From Gracilariopsis chorda (taxonomy: Eukaryota > Rhodophyta > Florideophyceae > Gracilariales > Gracilariaceae): a stretch of DNA of 24,588 bases. The notes beneath the pieces are model-generated. The model was not told the DNA's origin. It did no database searches and saw only the letters and a program-made list of their open reading frames with translations. Of the stretch, positions 1 to 9,039 are shown piece after piece (position 1 is the first letter of the stretch; each line of letters begins with the position of its first letter). Made by a program: the position numbers and the translations under genes. The stretch lies in contig NBIV01000692.1 in assembly GCA_003194525.1 (NCBI GenBank), positions 1-24,588 of the forward strand. Reading direction: 5' to 3'.

Positions 1-330
1 TGTTGTTCCCGAAAGCTCTTATGCCACAGTAGGTGCGTAGAACCCGGAGACCACTTTTTTGGTATAGACTGCCGCCTTATCTCCACACGGACAATGGTTC
101 CCAATTCATCTCGAAGTTTGCCATCACTTCTGCTGAGTCTCAGGACTGAAACATTTCTTCACCACCACCTACCCCCTGACCGATTGGCATACGAAATGGT
201 TCAACAGCTGCAGCTGTCAATATACACGGGTGCAACGCACCGTTTCTTTTGCTGCTATCCGCGCCCGTCAAAAACAGCTGTTGGACCCACGTGCGCGAAA
301 AGGACTTCAGTCTTTGGCTTAAATCGTGAT
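1..330 (+). mobile_element. Decayed Ty3/gypsy integrase core fragment, cut by the window edge
   Basis: Two reading frames together give a recognisable retroelement integrase core. Around 78-110 one frame reads YLHTDNGSQF, which carries the second catalytic Asp of the DDE site in its usual D-N-G context. Around 161-206 a different frame reads TTTYPLTDWHTKWFN, matching the family pattern TTxYHPQTxGxTExFN. The catalytic Glu position (T-E-x-F-N) reads Lys. A stop and a frame change separate the two parts, so this is a relic. The rest of the element would lie left of the window. It is more diverged than the element at 16549-23860 and shares its orientation. Family assignment rests on these motifs only. 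Confidence 0.65.
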
Positions 331-654
331 CATGAACTTTGGAACGGGTCTGTCTCCGGGCTCAAGAATAGAGCACTTCGGGCACCTCGATGGTTTCCTC
401 GGTGGAATTGCGTATTCTGATCTTCTTGGTCCAAGGTTAGTCGCTAGGAGATTGCGATCAGGGCGCACCAAATTCGTGATGAGCCTGTTATGTCTTTTTT
501 CATACGCGATGCAACAAGTCGAATTTATCTTATCCGCGGTTGCTACAGAGGGACTGAGTTTGTTCTACGTTGTATTTTGTCAAAAGTGCGAAGCAAGGCA
601 TTATCCGTGGAAGGCGCTGTTATCGGATGAATCTTTAAAAGAGCTACAGATGTT
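331..654. other. Unassigned sequence between integrase relic and DUF3326 relic
   Basis: A 114-codon plus-strand frame (326-670) crosses this stretch but shows no motif I recognise. It could be the decayed C-terminal part of the integrase relic, yet no GPY/F-like or chromodomain signature is visible. The minus-strand frame that carries the DUF3326 relic stays open down to 543, beyond the end of recognisable homology. Confidence 0.3.
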
Positions 655-1844
655 TGAAGCGAGGAGATAGCTATACGGGTCCTGTGTGGTGCGACTAGGC
701 CAGCAGCGTCAGCGCAACTTCTAGCGAAAACCCTTGATTCATCAATTCCTACACTTGATGCTCTGATGACGAGCGTTGTGATATTTTCGTCCACTGCAAT
801 CACCATTACGTCGGCTCTACTGGCTAGCCTCACCACTGCAGGGCTACCAAAGGCATTTGTCGTTATGAAGAGGACGTCAACATTCGCAGCCGTAGTAACT
901 GAAGAATCTACGTCCGTCCGATTGTTGGTAACCAGATGAGGTGCTCGAGAAAGCTCAACAAGCACGCTGGACAAAACTGTATAGTCAAGCTCTTCCGCTG
1001 TTGACTTTGGTGAAACGCTGTCATCTGCTGGCAGCGGTTGAAGTGGTGGAGAATGCGCACATGTTAGGCGGAACTCTCGAGTGACAAGATGGCTGATCAC
1101 TGCTTCTGCACCAGAATTCGCATCAACTGCGTTTCCAGATCGGTAGTTTGCGAGTTGTACATGATCTTCCTCAGAAAATTGGGAAACAACTGCTTAGCCT
1201 GACAGCTATGCTTTTCAAGGTGCTGGACTGAAAGCAACAAAGCCGCTGGGTCAGCGGTAGGCCCCCATGATGAAGCGCCTCCCTTCGATGACGCTATTTT
1301 GACAAATAATTGTCAAAATACGTTGTCGTGCGGTGCGTGATATCCAAGCGTAATGTAGCACGAGCAGCATCTGTGGTGTATCTATGGCGAAGGATGGTCT
1401 CTTCGGGCCTGCCTGAATCAAGTACTATTCTGAGACGATTTGATGTAGATGAAACTGGGGCTGGGACCCATTTCAATACAAGCAAATCGATCAAGAGCGT
1501 ATCCTTCCACGTATAACGCATTGGAGATTGGCCAATACATTAGTGCGCCTTTCAGAACATCCGAGTGAATAATGAGCGTGTCAGTGACGCGTAGGGGAAG
1601 TCTTGCAGCCGGAAGTGAATCGCTAGCGTACCCGCCGATGGCACCCCCAACACCTGTGGGGACTATGAGCACTGTTGTATGCTGCGAACACACAACCAGT
1701 GCATCTCGACTTCGGACAGAGAGGTGACGCGGGTACTGCTACAACGCTTGAACTTTTGTGGCTCGCTTGAACTGTGAGTTTGCAAAGCCCAGGAATGTGA
1801 GAAAAGCACACGAGTGAGGTAGGCTGGGGATTCTCTGGGAGCAC
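655..1844 (-). pseudogene. DUF3326-family protein relic, cyanobacterial/plastid type
   Basis: Successive minus-strand frames match the cyanobacterial DUF3326 family from end to end. 1693 to about 1480 gives the N-terminus (TVLIVPTGVGGAIGGYASD, then YWPISNALYVEGYALDRF). About 1470-1294 gives TTDAARATLRLDI. About 1285-1165 gives GGASSWGPTADPAALL. About 1160-655 gives SGAEAVISHLV, CAHSPPLQPLP, TAEELDYTVL and IAVDENITTLVI. At least three frameshifts, near 1480, 1290 and 1165, separate them. A further frame at 1844-1700 starts with Met and encodes a Ser/Ala/Lys-containing stretch directly upstream of the conserved start. It could be a transit peptide that needs one more frame change to join. The family's biochemical function is not established. 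In a eukaryote it would be expected to be nuclear-encoded and plastid-targeted. Frameshifts spread over the whole length favour a pseudogene over isolated sequencing errors. Confidence 0.85.
1295..1320. repeat. Perfect 11-bp inverted repeat with 4-nt loop
   Basis: TATTTTGACAA is followed by ATAA and then its exact reverse complement TTGTCAAAATA. The hairpin sits inside the DUF3326 relic, at the point where the reading frame breaks before the GGASSWG motif. It may be a small inserted palindrome or a replication-slippage product. It also overlaps sequence that aligns in length with the protein family, so an insertion is not proven. Confidence 0.93.
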
Positions 1845-3826
1845 ATCTCGATAACGCTGGATTCTGTGAAGGGCACGTCAGTCTAGTGGGGCCAGGGAGC
1901 AGAAGTGCAGCCGCCGGTACTTCTGAACACGCTTTTCAAGACTTTCGCTGTTTGAAACGCGACGTAGACAGTGCCTACTTTCATACTCTATCTGTATCTT
2001 GTTTCTTCTGCATGTGTTCTGGTTCAGTGATAGAATTAAGGTTGATAGAATGTATTCTATTGACACTCTTTTGTCTTGAAACATGAGAAAGCTCTTTTAC
2101 CCTGCTGCTAAAGGTTATTGTTCTCGTACAAGCGTTAATCGTAAGAAAACGGATCTTCTCCTCCAACTGGAGGTATGAAACTCCTCAACTTTTGCACCTT
2201 TTTCCCTACCTTCCAGCTAGGGATATCCGCCATTACGTTTGCTTCCCACGTGCTGTATTGTTCTGTCTACAAATAGAAGAACACATCAAGGAAGGGACGA
2301 ACAGGATACGAATTGCGAGCTCCTTAGGCGTCTTTGCTCTGATTTCATGAGGCGGTAGGAGCATATAAATCAGGGATTGACACTTACCTTTGCTACAAGA
2401 CGAGCTTCATCCCTAGCTTGTAAAAATGGAATGATCGCTAAAAAGAATGTTCTTTTTCTCTTGTTGCAAATAAATCCCTACCAAAGAAAATTGAACATGA
2501 ATAGAGAGTGGGGTTGGTCAAGTCAGGTCAGATTGATTGAGACATGTGGAGGTTATTGGACGGATGAAATCACACATCTTCGCTTAAATTTAAAAGTACT
2601 AATGCAAGTAGAAGCTGTATGACATGACCAGCGCGGTTCCGAACAAGAGTGGGCCGGCAGCAGGCCCGATTGAGCGGGGAAACATTTCTGGCAATGTTGA
2701 TAGGAGCGTGTCCGCCGTTGGGAGCCACCTCCTGTTGTACGGCTCAATGCGGCAGTGGTCTGTGCCGTGCCTCGATTGCCGTCAGCATGGACTTGCGCAC
2801 GCAGAAGATGGAGTACACCCGACACAGGGCGTAGGATTTAATCACGGGAGGGATTTAATGAAAATAGCGCTTCGGTGAGCGGCTCAGATGGAAAGCGATC
2901 GCGGAGGCATGCGCATTTCTCTACCTGCTTGCAGTACCAGGACCACCTGTTAGAATACGATAATCTAGATGATAGCAGTCATCCGAGACCCCAAACAAAG
3001 CAGAAACCTAAACTGTGACGACGATAGGAGCAGTCCATCATCATCATAATCATGTTTACATAGCCGTCTAGCTTCTGCACTGGGTGACACCTTTATCTCT
3101 GCTGCCCCATTCGAGAAGAAATCTATCCTTTTGGTGCATAACGGCGGAAACGTTTCAACAAATCGCATGAGTATCGTGAAAAATGTAAGATACCATTGAT
3201 ATCGATGTTTCCATGAGAGCAACGAGAGCACTTCAGTGGTCATTTCGTTTCGAAACTTTCCAGGCGACTAGAGCATCATGGTGTGGTCGCCTCGACAAAT
3301 CGGTCCCTACACGTAGTTGAGAAACGCCGCCGGCGGGCGTCATGAGAAGGAGCTAGCAATTCACGGGTAGATGTGTAGAATTCTACACCCCTGTCTCGTA
3401 GGTTTTTTTGTCTTTTTTTTTTTAATTGAATCATTGCAACTGTTGTGCAGTGCAATAGCACTGGAGATATGACAGTGAGGCTACAGCCGCAGGGTTGATC
3501 CGCGGTTGATGTGAACAGACGTTCAGATCTTGCTAAGTTCCAAAAGTTTGAACCTGCAATTGTTGCGGCACTTCCTCGTTGCTTTTGTGAGCACTTTCTT
3601 GCGAAGCTGGAGGTTATTGTTATGTCCCTAGCATCCTGTAGGGGCCCTTTTCCGTTACAGCGTAAGAGTTTCCTCATACTGCAAGTAGTTGTTAGAAGAG
3701 AGGAGTGCACGAACACAAGCTCAACAAACTTAAATTTACGACATAGCTTGAGGTCCAACCACTCGCGCTCGTGGTTACCGCCGAATCCTACTACTCAATT
3801 TATTCTACCCGTAGAGCATAAAGCGG
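1845..3826. other. About 2 kb without a recognisable gene
   Basis: Frames of 60-160 codons occur on both strands, the longest at 3276-3758 on the minus strand (160 codons). None shows a domain, consistent hydrophobic pattern or conserved motif that I can name. The stretch contains T-rich runs at 3403-3409 and 3413-3423 and a perfect palindrome at 3373-3388. Given the relics on both sides, this is best read as intergenic or decayed beyond recognition. A weak transporter-like resemblance on the minus strand near 2620-2700 was considered and not accepted. Confidence 0.5.
3373..3388. repeat. 16-bp perfect palindrome
   Basis: GTGTAGAATTCTACAC is its own reverse complement, with no spacer. It lies about 15 bases upstream of the poly-T run. 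No flanking repeat or known binding-site family is apparent. Confidence 0.9.
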
Positions 3827-5186
3827 TTGCCAGCCGATAGGGAAGCAAAGATGAGAATTCTGGGAAGAGCAATACTTCGCGTGGTGCAATCGGCATCCAT
3901 TGATAACCTAAAGAACACATCTTTCGCCCCAATTATGTCAAATAAGAGAGATAGCACAGGTTTAAACGGGGCCAATCCCCATGTTGTTTCGAAGAAACCA
4001 AGGCTTGCAGATAAGGACTCGAGCAATGATGTTCACATATGTGAAGAACAAGAGCCAGCATTGGTGTCTTCAAAAACTTCCCTCTACTAATTCAATGCCA
4101 CGTTGTATAACATCTCGTGTGGAATCGACGGGAACAACAGGATCGTCTGTTCTGCCCGACAAGCTTGGGCAATCTCCGCCAATGCTAAAAACATCATGTA
4201 AGCATGGCATTTTCCTTCCCGGAGACTGCAAAAAAGAATATAACATTTCTGAGCTTAAGATGCCAGAGAAACTAGCGAAGCAGTATTCCCTTTCACTGAT
4301 TTCATTTGAGCGGGAAATTGTAAAAGGGGTAGAGCGGAACGAGAGCATTCTGGTTGCAGCACACACGAACGTATTGAAGGCAGCGATAACGGAATACGAT
4401 GGCACGAAGAGACAACCAAAGGGTAAGGTATACGTCGCCAATCAAAGCCCTCAGCAATCAAAAAATATCGAGAACTTGAAGCAGAATTTAGTGATGTTAG
4501 ATTGATGACCGGGGATGCAACGATAACAAGAATACCTCTTGTCTTGCAATGACTACCAAAACTCTCAGAAGCATGCTCTACAGAGTAATTTAAGTTTTAC
4601 GTGAGGTCTCTTGAGTTATTTTTGATGCAGTTCACTATATGCGGGACAAACAAAGAGGGGTCATGTGGGAGGAATCAATCATCCTTGTTCCGCAAACTGT
4701 CAGATTTGTACTCCTGAGCGCTACGATTCCAAACGCACGTGAATACTCGGAATATATTGGCCATTTGAATATCAAACGAACATAGCGCGAGCATCTCAAA
4801 ATGCGGGTAGCATCTCTGAACGACGAGGATCAGGATTTGCTCAAGACAACACCCATTTTTCAACTGCTGGATCTCGGAATTGACATCCATCATTCAGGAC
4901 CCCTTCCCGTTGTAAATGAGGTTCTTGAGATCTATTTCAGTAAGGGCTATTGAAATGTCTTTTCGCGACAGAGACTTTTGAGATGGGACTAAACGTGCCA
5001 GCCAAAACAGTGCTGTTTACCAGTATCAGGCCGCTTGACGGGTTACAGTTCAGAAAGCCTGCCGGAGGCGAATACATGCAAATGAGTGGCCGGGTCGATC
5101 GTCGAGGTATTGATAAAGAGGAATCAGCAGTGCATTGTCCAAGGTTGGAAGAAGAGACCATTGCCGAAGTGGTAGTGTACAGGTGA
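3827..5186 (+). pseudogene. MTR4: MTR4-type DExH-box RNA helicase relic (exosome cofactor)
   Basis: Four colinear pieces match MTR4, the nuclear 3'-5' helicase that feeds RNA to the exosome. 3827 to about 4065 carries a basic N-terminal KKPRL motif. About 4065-4520 carries the helicase start (ESILVAAHT, then MTGDATIT in another frame). 4531-4785 carries [23 protein letters not shown] and [13 protein letters not shown]. About 4795-5186 carries [43 protein letters not shown] and motif [14 protein letters not shown]. Walker A, normally AHTSAGKT, reads AHTNVLKA. The DEIH box reads DAVH. Stops lie near 4591, 4612 and 4783, and frames change near 4065, 4520 and 4950. The roughly 150 residues between NARE and SLNDED are missing. 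The C-terminal arch and helical domains are also absent. A SKI2 paralogue is possible, but the KKPR N-terminus favours MTR4. It cannot be a functional helicase. Confidence 0.87.
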
Positions 5187-5508
5187 GGTGCAAGCCGGGC
5201 AGCAAAGCTATCATTGACATTGTTGAGGACAATGGATCGTGTCCCATACGCTGTGACGCTACCCAAACGTGTAATACATGCAAACATGCGTCGCTGCCTG
5301 TAATATATTGTTTCGAGAAAATGAATTTACGTGCACCTTTTTTCGCTGAACTAATGATTATGTATAGCGCTTTATATCCAGCAATAGAGATTGTTCCTGT
5401 TTGAAGTGCGTGACCAACTGTCGCGTGACCATCCCATTCCAAAGATTTCATCAATTCGGTAGGGCCACTGCGGCCAATGAGCTTGTTGCCGGGCGAGTCG
5501 CCGCAGAA
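5187..5508 (+). other. Unassigned stretch after the MTR4 relic
   Basis: One plus-strand frame (5135-5404) stays open and reads [10 protein letters not shown] near its start and IEIVPV at its end. These faintly recall the C-terminal part of MTR4, but the similarity is too weak to accept. Part of the stretch could equally belong to the lost first half of the RRM gene downstream. Confidence 0.25.
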
Positions 5509-5968
5509 TTTCACGACTTATACGGCCGAGTGTTCGAGGCAAAGATAGTTGTGCCGCATTCGGAATGGGTGCCTCCGTCATGTAGCAATGCCTGGCGTGC
5601 CACAAAGAAATTATTCATCGTAGTTTACCCACCACATGTCGCGAAGCAGACGTTTCGATCTGCATGCCCACTTTACTCGCTTCGGTGATATCGCAGAATG
5701 TCAGGTCATGTACGACCATCAGACTGATAACTGGAGGGGGTTTGGCTTTGTCACGTTTACATCCGAACTAACATTCCACAAAGTGGTGGATGTAGACCAC
5801 GAAATCATGCATAAACACGTCAACGTAAAGCGTGCGGAGCCGAAACAAGCGCTTGACGCACGTCTTGGACGCGAGACAGCAGCTGCTCTACTGCCCTTTT
5901 CTTCTACTCATTCATCCACCTCTTCCTTACATGTATCCTCTCAAAAGCAACAGAGTCATATGTCATGA
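5509..5968 (+). pseudogene. hnRNP/Musashi-like RRM RNA-binding protein relic
   Basis: The best-preserved part is an RNA recognition motif. RNP2-like KLFIVVYPPHVAK is in the frame ending at 5688. The rest, FTRFGDIAECQVMYDHQT, RNP1 RGFGFVTF and HVNVKRAEPKQ, is in the frame ending at 5968. A frameshift near 5655 splits them. Upstream, LYGRVFEAKIVVP looks like the middle of a preceding RRM, which suggests an originally tandem two-RRM protein of the hnRNP A/B or plant RNP1 type. Its first RRM is now truncated. Such proteins bind nuclear or cytoplasmic mRNA. The second glycine of the usual FVGGL RNP2 core is replaced. After KRAEPKQ the frame runs through a Ser/Thr-rich tail to a stop. Frameshift and truncation make this a relic. 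Confidence 0.8.
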
Positions 5969-6734
5969 AGTTCGTAGAATTTGGAATCAAATTTTGCTGC
6001 TTCTATCCCGTATGGGTCCTAAGCATTCGCGATTCCAAATACATCTTCTATCCCGCATGCTATTTCGCCTCTTGCTCACACAACTTTCCAATGGATTTCG
6101 CCTTGCTTTGGCGTCCTGTCATGGAAGGCGGGCTCCAGCTGGACCTCTGTTCAAGCCTTCTCGTGTTGCGGTTCTGGCAAGCTGTCAATTCGTTATCACG
6201 TCAGTCAAGTGCCGTTCTAAGTCGGACAACGTCCCAAACATCTCAAGCTGGTATGAGATTCTTCACACTAGGAATTTCGTACTCTCCAGACCTGCTCAAT
6301 GCCCATACGACGAGGTTTACGCAGTTTCCGCTCCACTCAACCCTCCTGCACTTAATCTTACCAACTTCATACCTAGCACAAGAACAGAACGAAAGTTTCA
6401 TCCATACTCATCTATGGAACGATTTGAGGGTTCGAATCGGTAATTATACCGTGCAGTGTATATTTCCTTTTTCAGCCTCGGGACTCAGTGCCCTCTTTTC
6501 GGCTGCACAGAGTTTTGTTGGGCGGGATCACTCTCTTCAATTCTTCTCGTACTTTTGTTCTTTCTATAGAAACATACTATGTTATAACTTGTAGTTAGTG
6601 CAGCGGTTTGTGTGAAGTGGCGATGTAGTTTGGAAATTTTTGCAGCTTTGGTACATTAGCGAGATCAGGTGCCTTTCGTAAACAATTTTTGCTCCGTACC
6701 TGTCATCATGTTCAGCAAGAACAAATTGTACATC
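5969..6734 (+). other. Open but unidentified frames downstream of the RRM relic
   Basis: Two overlapping plus-strand frames are open for about 200 codons (5832-6443 and 5965-6594), and a third reads Ser/Ala/Pro/Tyr-rich sequence with stops. The low-complexity character would fit the unstructured tail of an hnRNP-type protein, but no specific match can be claimed. From about 6600 onward I see nothing. Confidence 0.25.
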
Positions 6735-7080
6735 TTAAGTGAAGTCTAGCACAACTATGATAGAAGCATGGGACCGGTGGAAAGCAAATTGAGAAACAAC
6801 GTGAGGGAGGTTAAGGAGTCTAACATAACTTCTGCCACAGCAATACGCAGCTGTTCGTTTTTGCAATGTGCGTTCAATGACTCCCAGTACTTTTGAGGTT
6901 ACGAAAAGATCGGGTTCCAATACTACGGATGCACCAAGTAGAAAGACAGAAATGCGGGATCACCCTCTTTCCCTTTACGAATCGTGAAAGAGACAGCTAC
7001 CGCTCTCAGTAAAATGCAGCGTGGCATGGAGCTGCAATGAGGATATCGGATTTGCAACTTCTACCCCTCTGTGCGTAAAT
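6735..7080 (-). pseudogene. Unidentified coding-like fragment
   Basis: Minus-strand frames alternate in coding-like character. About 7075-6975 reads VANPISSLQLHATLHFTESG and then a stop. About 6890-6750 reads a helical stretch beginning YWESLNAHCKNEQLRIAV. Another frame (6735-6920) is open for 61 codons. Amphipathic helices and breaks resemble the other relics here, but I do not recognise the family. It may be chance. Confidence 0.2.
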
Positions 7081-7203
7081 TTGTTCACAAACCCCAAATC
7101 ATAACAATATTAGTAAGAGTGATGATCGGGTACGAGAACAAACTATTATTAAACCAGGCTTACAATACAACAAAGTCCTCAAAAGCTTCAAAACCCTTCA
7201 AAG

Positions 7204-7910
7204 CTATGAGGAGAACCCACCCTTATGTCGTTGATTTAGCGCGTCAGCAGCGGCTAACATATCATATGCATCGTCGGCCATTTGATCTGCTCGTCGGGTA
7301 GTTCTTTCCATGTTTTTTCCGTGTTCATGAATACGGACATGAGTTTCTGAGAACAGATCCTACGCACTCTGTACAGTTCTTGCCTTTTACTTGACGTGAG
7401 AAGACTCCGAATCATTCTTAGAGTTCGCCGCGCTGAAACTGAAAGCAGCGGCTGCGACATAACAAACGATGTATCGAAAAGCCTTGAAGGAGGAAGCGAC
7501 ACCAGCCTCAAAGACAGCCTAATCCTTCTTTCTCTTCGCATGAGTGGGTTTGATATATCGCAGATGCGCTAACAATTCTTCCAAGTTACCGGTTGGACCA
7601 GGACTGTTATATTCCGTGACAGGAGAACAAACCAATAGAGCACCAGGCTCCGGGACCTTTCCCTTCGGTTGTTTGCGGGACTCTTCACTTCATGCCCCTT
7701 ATCAAAAGAGTTTCGATGCGCAGCTTCCTTCGTACGAGTACATGGTGTGGGCATGTTCGGAGTATCTGCCAGAATGGGTGAGAGTAGTGAAAAATTGGAG
7801 GCGATCTCAAGCTGTTCATCCGCGGAAGCGCGTTCTGGCTTTCGATTTAAACGTTGATATTCGTGTTTCAGGCCCATTTGCTGTTACACGAGGCGGTAAC
7901 GTTATTCCTT
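7204..7910 (-). pseudogene. Unidentified relic with helical C-terminal segment
   Basis: One minus-strand frame can be followed for about 160 codons with only three stops. It runs from PEPGALLVCSPVTEYNSPGP near 7650, through NLEELLAHLRYIKPTHAKR and FEAGVASSFKAFRYIVCY, to ADQMADDAYDMLAAADALNQ near 7215. The last part is a strong amphipathic helix with Ala/Asp repeats, as in coiled-coil proteins. Stops lie near 7520, 7390 and 7365. No family is recognised. It could be one gene with the fragment at 6735-7080. Confidence 0.28.
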
Positions 7911-8023
7911 TGTGATCCGCAAAAAAGGGCTGCCAAAGACGCTCGCATGGCTTCAATGGCCACCTTTTGATGTTCGGGAGAGCAACCAAGCTCAACATCT
8001 GTGATGGGGGACGTGGGCGGCGA

Positions 8024-8290
8024 TTAAGTCCGAAGCGGGGGTGCAACCGGTCTTGGAGGCGGTTGTGGCGAGTGTGGTTTTGGCCGGTCGGTATCAACAT
8101 AATCAGAGTGAGAATCATCTGAACCTTCGGAAGGACCGTATGTAATATGAATGATGTGTTTGTGATGAGCAGAATACTGAACCGGACGCGCTTCAACAAT
8201 GGGCTCGTCGTGTGGCTCAGCGTGGTTTGGAGGAACGAGTCGTTTTGTTTCATTGAGAACTGAAGTCATTTGATTCATGATTTGATCCAT
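8024..8290 (-). CDS. Small hypothetical protein, amphipathic N-terminus and Pro-rich tail
   Basis: An 88-codon frame begins with a helical segment (MDQIMNQMTSVLNETKRL). It then passes through an acidic Ser/Asp stretch and ends in a Pro-rich tail (PHSPQPPPRPVAPP). Upstream, the same frame stays open back to about 8360 (NAAQRRDRLRSQ), so the true protein may have been longer at its N-terminus. Composition resembles the linker or gag-like part of a retroelement, but no diagnostic motif is present. Whether it is expressed is unknown. Confidence 0.3.
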   Translation of the reverse strand: MDQIMNQMTSVLNETKRLVPPNHAEPHDEPIVEARPVQYSAHHKHIIHITYGPSEGSDDSHSDYVDTDRPKPHSPQPPPRPVAPPLRT

Positions 8291-8420
8291 TTGGCTGCGA
8301 AGGCGGTCCCTCCTTTGCGCGGCGTTGGGATTTGAAGGTCTATAGCAAGCATGTCACATTTGAGATTTTCCCATTGTTGACGAAGATGTTCGCAACGCTC
8401 GAAAGCGGCATTGACGGCGA

Positions 8421-9039
8421 CGACGGTAAGTTGCGTTTGGTGTGGAGAGAGGGGGCAGGAGGGAGAAAAAAGGAAGAGGGAGTGCGCTTGTAGAGTGACG
8501 AGAACAGAAGTGAAGGTCAGTTTCCAGAAAGCGGTTCCGGGTCGCGCGGACGAGGTTGCTGTGCTAGCGCGCTCGTCAGCTGTGCATCTTCTTCCATACA
8601 ACGCGCGTGTGACGTGGCCTGAGGTGCGGTGCAGGCTACTGTTGCGATGCCACCACGTTTCCCGCCACGTGGACAGGTGGGCGCGGTTGCACAACAAAAT
8701 CTCAGCACGTCGCGCTCAACAAAAGAATCTTCTTGGAAGATGCATCGGACGCGCAGCTCACCAGCAGCACGCCGTCCGCTGCGCTAGCATCACCACCGCC
8801 GTCTTCACCTTTACCTACCCAGAGCGTCATGGGCAAATCTGAATTCGGTGACCCTCCGTGTCTCTATTCCTCGCCACACCCTCAGCCTGATGAGGCACAG
8901 ACGGAGTTCTACTCCGCGCTCGCCGCCTTCCTTACCGCCGTCTTCACAACCGCCTGTGCCACCGCCCTCTCCCTCGCAATGCGCTGTAGCCACAATTGCA
9001 CAAGAGCGACCCTAGTCCCTCCCGCAATATGCGCACTGG
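8421..9039 (+). other. Leader region upstream of the phosphoglucomutase relic
   Basis: The frame that carries the start of the phosphoglucomutase relic is open from 8733. Its first 100 codons are Ser/Pro/Thr/Ala-rich without family similarity. This may be 5' untranslated sequence, or a targeting leader. Minus-strand frames in the same stretch show no recognisable motif. Confidence 0.25.

Noticed and set aside
2560..2830. Minus-strand resemblance to a cation-chloride cotransporter (MFPRSIGPAAG motif)
   Set aside because: Only about ten residues match the ISRSxGPxxGG pattern, the expected preceding GGG-AYF spacing is wrong, and no neighbouring membrane segments line up in any frame.
6424..6450. 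GGTTCGAATC, as in a tRNA T-arm
   Set aside because: The flanking five-base stems do not pair and no anticodon or acceptor arm can be folded upstream.
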